The position numbers were made by a program, and so were the translations under genes. A stretch of DNA of 64,000 nucleotides, from assembly GCA_963677215.1 (NCBI GenBank), contig OY781919.1, positions 1,674,001 through 1,738,000 of the forward strand, given 5' to 3'. The notes under the pieces are model-generated. The model saw only the letters and a program-made list of their open reading frames with translations. It was not told the DNA's origin and searched no databases. This document shows positions 59,907 through 64,000 of this stretch, one piece after another; position 1 is the first letter of the stretch; the number at the start of each line of letters is the position of its first letter. This DNA is from G963676795 sp963677215 (GTDB lineage Bacteria > Desulfobacterota > Desulfuromonadia > Desulfuromonadales > Geopsychrobacteraceae).

Positions 59907-60683
59907 ATGGATCTGCCCGATTTTTCCCTCCCTCTCCTTCAGGGGTTTCTGATCTGCTTGGCCCGTGTCGCCGCCATGTTTGCCGCCATCCCCGTTTTCA
60001 GCGGTGCCCAGATCCCCTTTCAGCTGCGTGTCGCTGTCGCTTTTCTATTCTCCCTGATCACCTTTCCGATCATCGAGCCCTTTCTGCCGGCCCAAAGTTA
60101 TGCCCCGCTTGAACTCGGTCTGGTCGTTGCCGGAGAGATCGTTCTTGGGCTGCTGGTCGGATTTTTGGCGCAGCTGGTTTTCATGGCGGCGGAATTCGCC
60201 GGATCGATCATCGGCTACAAGATGGGCTTTGCTGCTGCCAACGTCTTCGACCCGACAACCCAGCAGCAGGTCGCGCTGATTTCCCAGTTTCAGGGGATTC
60301 TGGCGATCCTGTTGTTTTTGAGTCTGAACGTTCATCACCTGTTTCTACGGGCGATCGTATCGTCCTTTGAACTCTTGCCCCCTGGCGGCGTCAATCTGGG
60401 CGGCGGAGCCATTCCGATGATGATCGAGGTGCTCAATCATTCGTTTGTTCTGAGTATCCGTCTGGTCGCTCCTATCCTGGTACTGCTGATCCTTTCGACC
60501 CTGATTCTCGGCCTGATGGCCAGGGTCTTTCCACAATTGAATGTCTTTCTCCTCTCCTTTCCTCTCAATATCGGCATTGCCTTTATTGTCATGGGCATGA
60601 CCCTCGGGGTGATGGCCGGCATGCTTACCGAAGAATTTTCTCAACTTTCGGAACGATTTTTGCGTCTTTTCAGTTTGATGTGA
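59907..60683 (+). CDS. fliR: Flagellar export gate protein FliR
   Basis: A 258-residue membrane protein (ARVAAMFAAIPVFSGAQIPFQLRV, KMGFAAANVFDPTTQQQVALISQFQ, PILVLLILSTLILGLMARVFPQLNVFLLSFPL). It completes the FliPQR gate. Confidence 0.95.
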   Translation: MDLPDFSLPLLQGFLICLARVAAMFAAIPVFSGAQIPFQLRVAVAFLFSLITFPIIEPFLPAQSYAPLELGLVVAGEIVLGLLVGFLAQLVFMAAEFAGSIIGYKMGFAAANVFDPTTQQQVALISQFQGILAILLFLSLNVHHLFLRAIVSSFELLPPGGVNLGGGAIPMMIEVLNHSFVLSIRLVAPILVLLILSTLILGLMARVFPQLNVFLLSFPLNIGIAFIVMGMTLGVMAGMLTEEFSQLSERFLRLFSLM

Positions 60684-60784
60684 GTTTTCGTACCTGCCGG
60701 CGCCAAAATTCCGGCACGGAAGACTCATGAAACTCAGACTTTTAGGACTGTGTCAAAATAATTGCCACAGTCGGAGATGCGAAG

Positions 60785-61843
60785 ATGGCCGAAGAATCCG
60801 GACAGGAACGGACAGAGAGCGCGACCGGAAAGCGAAGACGGGAATTTCGTGATAAAGGTCAGGTCGCGCAGAGCAAGGAGGTCGGAACTGCAGCTCTGTT
60901 GACGACCTCCTTGCTGCTCTGGGTTTTCTACGCCAGGTATTTCTGGAGAGATCTGGAGCGACTTTACCGCGAGGTTTTTGAGCTGATGGCTCATTTCGAG
61001 GTGACTGCTCCGTCGATGACCCTGCTCGCATGGCAGATGGGGAAACTGCTGATCGGGCTGCTCTGGCCGGTCTTTCTGCTGACTCTGGTGGTTGGTTTCT
61101 TTGCTTCATTCCTTCAGGTCGGTCCGCTCTTTTCGACCAAGGTCTTCAAGCCGGATATCGCCAAGTTCAATCCGATCAAAGGGATGTCCAAGTTCGTCTC
61201 CAAGCGTAGTGCCATCGAAGTGGTGAAATCTTCGGCCAAGGTCGTGGTCATCGGGTTTATCGCTTATAAGACGGTTGCTGGAGAATTCGACGCTGCCCTG
61301 ACCCTGGTTTCCCAGGATCTGCAGCAGATGCTGGTCTTTCTCGCCCATGTCGCTTTTCTGGTGTTCGCCAAAAGCTGCGGGGTGATTATCGTGCTGGCGA
61401 TTATAGATTTCGGGTTCAGCAAATATGAGATGGAGCAACGGATGAAGATGACCAAGCAGGAAGTCAAGGAAGAACACAAGGAAACGGAAGGGGATCCGAA
61501 GGTCAAGTCGCGGATTCGCTCGATGCAGATGCAGGCGGCCCGGCGGCGGATGATGGCGGAGGTGCCGAAGGCCGATGTCATCATCACCAACCCGACCCAC
61601 CTCTCCGTTGCCTTGAGTTATGAGCGGGGCAGCATGGGCGCGCCGAAGATCATCGCCAAGGGGGCCGACCATGTGGCCTTTAAAATTCGTGAAATCGCCC
61701 GCGAACATCAGATTCCGATCATTGAGAACAAGCCGGTGGCACGGGCTTTGTACAAGCAGGAGGTGGGGGAAGAAATTCCTGAAGAAATGTTTACTGCTGT
61801 AGCTGAAATTCTGGCCTACGTCTACAGCTTGAAGAAGCATTAG
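60785..61843 (+). CDS. flhB: Flagellar export switch protein FlhB
   Basis: A 352-residue membrane protein with the autocleavage site NPTH (Asn 269) in ADVIITNPTHLSVALSY. N-terminal part: ERTESATGKRRREFRDKGQVAQSKE; four membrane helices follow. FlhB switches export from rod/hook to filament proteins with FliK. GGAG lies upstream of the ATG. Confidence 0.96.
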   Translation: MAEESGQERTESATGKRRREFRDKGQVAQSKEVGTAALLTTSLLLWVFYARYFWRDLERLYREVFELMAHFEVTAPSMTLLAWQMGKLLIGLLWPVFLLTLVVGFFASFLQVGPLFSTKVFKPDIAKFNPIKGMSKFVSKRSAIEVVKSSAKVVVIGFIAYKTVAGEFDAALTLVSQDLQQMLVFLAHVAFLVFAKSCGVIIVLAIIDFGFSKYEMEQRMKMTKQEVKEEHKETEGDPKVKSRIRSMQMQAARRRMMAEVPKADVIITNPTHLSVALSYERGSMGAPKIIAKGADHVAFKIREIAREHQIPIIENKPVARALYKQEVGEEIPEEMFTAVAEILAYVYSLKKH

Positions 61844-61937
61844 TTGCTGAAATAACACGAAATTTTTAAATAAATTAGCAGCTTTTCAACTGAGTCGGAA
61901 AATTGACAAACTGTCAGAAAACGAACGACGGAGATAG

Positions 61938-64000
61938 ATGGATATGGCAACTCTCGATGGAATAATGCAGCAACGTTGGAAAGAATTGTTGATGCGCAGC
62001 GATATTCTTGTCGCTTTCGGGCTGGTCCTGATTCTGATGCTGATGATTCTGCCTGTTCCGCCGCTGCTGCTAGACCTGTTTTTGTCGATGAACATCACCA
62101 TCGGGCTGCTAATCCTGATCATTGCCCTCTATACCTCGAAGGCGCTTGACTTTGGCATCTTCCCCAGCATTCTGCTGATCACCACCCTGTTTCGTCTTTC
62201 ACTCAACGTCGCATCGACCCGTCTGATTCTGCTTCATGGTGACGAAGGTCCATCGGCGGCAGGGACCGTCATTCAGTCGTTCGGTCAGTTCGTCGTCGGC
62301 GGCAACTATGTTGTCGGTATAGTCATCTTCGTCATCCTGGTCATCATCAACTTCATGGTCATCACCAAGGGGGCCGGGCGGATTGCCGAGGTCGCCGCGC
62401 GTTTCACTCTGGATGCCATGCCTGGCAAGCAGATGGCGATCGATGCCGACCTCAACGCTGGCCTGATCAATGAAGACGATGCCCGTACCAGGCGTTTGGA
62501 AATAGCCGCCGAGGCCGATTTCTACGGCGCGATGGACGGTGCCAGCAAGTTCGTCAAGGGGGACGCCGTCGCCGGTATCATCATCACCATGATCAATATC
62601 GGGGCGGGGTTTGTCATCGGTGTCATGCAGAAGGGGATGCCGATGGCCGAAGCCGCGGCAAACTATACGATCCTGACGGTCGGTGACGGTCTGGTCGGTC
62701 AGATTCCGGCGCTGATCATTTCCACCGGGGCCGGTATCATGGTCACCCGGACGGCCGGAGACGAGGACTTCGGCAGCCAGATGAAGCGACAGTTTTCCGT
62801 CCATCCCCGTGCCCTGTGGGTCGTTTCCGCGACCCTGCTGGTCTTCGCCCTGATTCCGGGACTGCCCCATCTGCCGTTCCTGTTCCTCTCTGTCATTGTC
62901 GGTGTCATCGCCTGGCGGGTTCAAAAGGCGGAAAAAGAACAGGAGCTGGAAGCGGCTAAGCCTGAGCTGCCGGCACCGAAACAGTTGGAAGAGGAAAATT
63001 ACGAGAAGATGCTCAGCGTCGATCTGCTCGAGATGGAGGTCGGCTATGGTCTGATCCCGTTGGTCGATACGGCGCAGAACGGTGAGCTGCTGCCGCGCAT
63101 CAAGTCAATACGCCGACAGTTCGCCCTTGACATGGGCTTCATCGTCCCACCGGTGCATATCAAGGATAACCTCCAGCTCAAGCCGAACGAGTACGCCATC
63201 GTCCTCAAAGGGGTCAAGATCGGCGGCGGCGAACTGCTGCCCGGCCATTTCCTGGCGATGAACCCGGGCACCGCGACCGAGGTGATCAAAGGGGTCAATA
63301 CGGTGGAACCGGCCTTTGGCCTGCCGGCGGTGTGGATTTCCGAAGACAAGAAGGAGCGCGCTCAGATTTCAGGTTACACGGTCGTCGATAATACCACGGT
63401 TGTCGCAACCCACCTGAGCGAACTGATCAAGCGTCACGGCCATGAACTGCTCGGGCGTCAGGAAACCCAGAACCTGCTCGACAACCTGGCACACGACTAT
63501 CCGAAGCTGGTCGAGGAGCTGGTGCCGAACCTGCTTAGCCTTGGTGTCATCATGCGTGTCCTGCAAAATCTGTTGCGCGAAGGCGTTTCTGTGCGCGATC
63601 TGCGAACTATTTTGGAAACTTTGGCAGATTGGGCACCAGTTGTGCATGATCCAGATCAACTGACCGAACATGTCAGGGCCGTGATGGCCCGCTCGATCAG
63701 TAACAACTACAGTGAAGATGGGCAGGTACTTGAAGTGATGACCTTTGACCGCAAAGTTGAAAACCTGATCCAGGAAGCGCTCCACACCACGGATCACGGA
63801 GCATATCTGGCTCTCGAGCCGGGTTTCGCCCAGGCGCTGATCAACAGCCTGAACAAGACTTTGCAGAAGGTGACGGCGGCGACACCGGTGCTGTTGTGTA
63901 CGCCAACAATCCGACTCCATGTCAAAAGGTTGACTGAACGTTATCTGCCGAATCTGGCAATTATCTCTCACAACGAGATCGCGCCTCATATGAAGGTCCG
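61938..64000 (+). CDS. flhA: Flagellar export protein FlhA, 3' end outside window
   Basis: About 687 codons present, nearly the complete protein of about 690-700 residues. Eight membrane helices in the N-terminal half with the FHIPEP signature region (KGAGRIAEVAARFTLDAMPGKQMAIDADLNAGLI), then the soluble C-terminal domain. It is the export-apparatus core that receives chaperone-substrate complexes. ATG 61938 has GGAGATAG upstream; the frame runs to the window edge without a stop. Confidence 0.95.
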   Translation, partial: MDMATLDGIMQQRWKELLMRSDILVAFGLVLILMLMILPVPPLLLDLFLSMNITIGLLILIIALYTSKALDFGIFPSILLITTLFRLSLNVASTRLILLHGDEGPSAAGTVIQSFGQFVVGGNYVVGIVIFVILVIINFMVITKGAGRIAEVAARFTLDAMPGKQMAIDADLNAGLINEDDARTRRLEIAAEADFYGAMDGASKFVKGDAVAGIIITMINIGAGFVIGVMQKGMPMAEAAANYTILTVGDGLVGQIPALIISTGAGIMVTRTAGDEDFGSQMKRQFSVHPRALWVVSATLLVFALIPGLPHLPFLFLSVIVGVIAWRVQKAEKEQELEAAKPELPAPKQLEEENYEKMLSVDLLEMEVGYGLIPLVDTAQNGELLPRIKSIRRQFALDMGFIVPPVHIKDNLQLKPNEYAIVLKGVKIGGGELLPGHFLAMNPGTATEVIKGVNTVEPAFGLPAVWISEDKKERAQISGYTVVDNTTVVATHLSELIKRHGHELLGRQETQNLLDNLAHDYPKLVEELVPNLLSLGVIMRVLQNLLREGVSVRDLRTILETLADWAPVVHDPDQLTEHVRAVMARSISNNYSEDGQVLEVMTFDRKVENLIQEALHTTDHGAYLALEPGFAQALINSLNKTLQKVTAATPVLLCTPTIRLHVKRLTERYLPNLAIISHNEIAPHMKV

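Noticed and set aside
1..64000. CRISPR arrays, rRNA or tRNA genes and prophage genes
   Set aside because: No regularly spaced repeats, no conserved rRNA or tRNA arms and no phage structural genes were seen anywhere in the window.

Overview
The window looks like a chromosome segment of a Desulfuromonadales-type bacterium (Desulfuromonas/Geopsychrobacter/Pelobacter relatives). This is an inference from gene content and order: a selenocysteine peroxiredoxin, LarE beside an Rrf2 regulator, an E. coli-type Asd, QueF, Tex, DUF3793 and DUF3553 proteins, and one long flagellar cluster with sigma-54-type promoters. No database search was run.

Layout. 1-10 kb holds metabolic and housekeeping genes, mostly on the minus strand: a staphylococcal-nuclease-like protein (cut by the window edge), larE with an Rrf2 regulator, a YbgC-like thioesterase, a CvfB-like S1 protein overlapping an MFS transporter, a DUF3793 protein, a peroxiredoxin with an in-frame TGA at the peroxidatic position, pgi and asd. 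10-20 kb holds queF, an outer-membrane barrel, a hairpin-rich intergenic element with long inverted arms (11813-12177), a rhodanese, a DUF3553 protein, a lipoprotein, tex, a nitroreductase, a decayed DUF4129 fragment, a large barrel-like protein of unknown function and an MshA-like pilin. 20-26 kb holds a chemoreceptor, a glutathionyl-hydroquinone reductase/DoxX pair with a divergent LysR regulator, a nucleoside-recognition membrane protein and a RelE-like protein with an inserted zinc ribbon.

26.2-32.4 kb is the most unusual part. Five very short genes, each with its own strong ribosome binding site, fall into two families: three 31-residue single-helix membrane peptides and two nearly identical 26-residue peptides with a CxC...C pattern. 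An IS4-family element with a perfect 9-bp target duplication sits directly behind the fourth. An IS21-family element has cut the fifth and removed the 5' end of a SulP/BicA-like anion transporter. I do not recognise either peptide family.

32.5-40.8 kb holds an Lpg1974-type porin, a tightly overlapping three-gene set (hypothetical, YheU-like, GIY-YIG), a ferric-reductase-like flavoprotein, a Spy-like periplasmic protein, an MFS transporter, a short molybdopterin oxidoreductase and a ferredoxin-domain remnant.

40.9-64 kb is flagellar and all on the plus strand: a sigma-54-like site, a secreted TPR protein, flgB-flgC-fliE-fliF-fliG-fliH-fliI-fliJ-motE-fliK-flgD-(TIGR02530)-flgE, a terminator, a second sigma-54-like site, then motA-motB-fliL-fliM-fliN-fliO-fliP-fliQ-fliR-flhB-flhA (flhA runs off the window). 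Together these encode the rod, hook, MS ring, switch, stator and most of the export apparatus.
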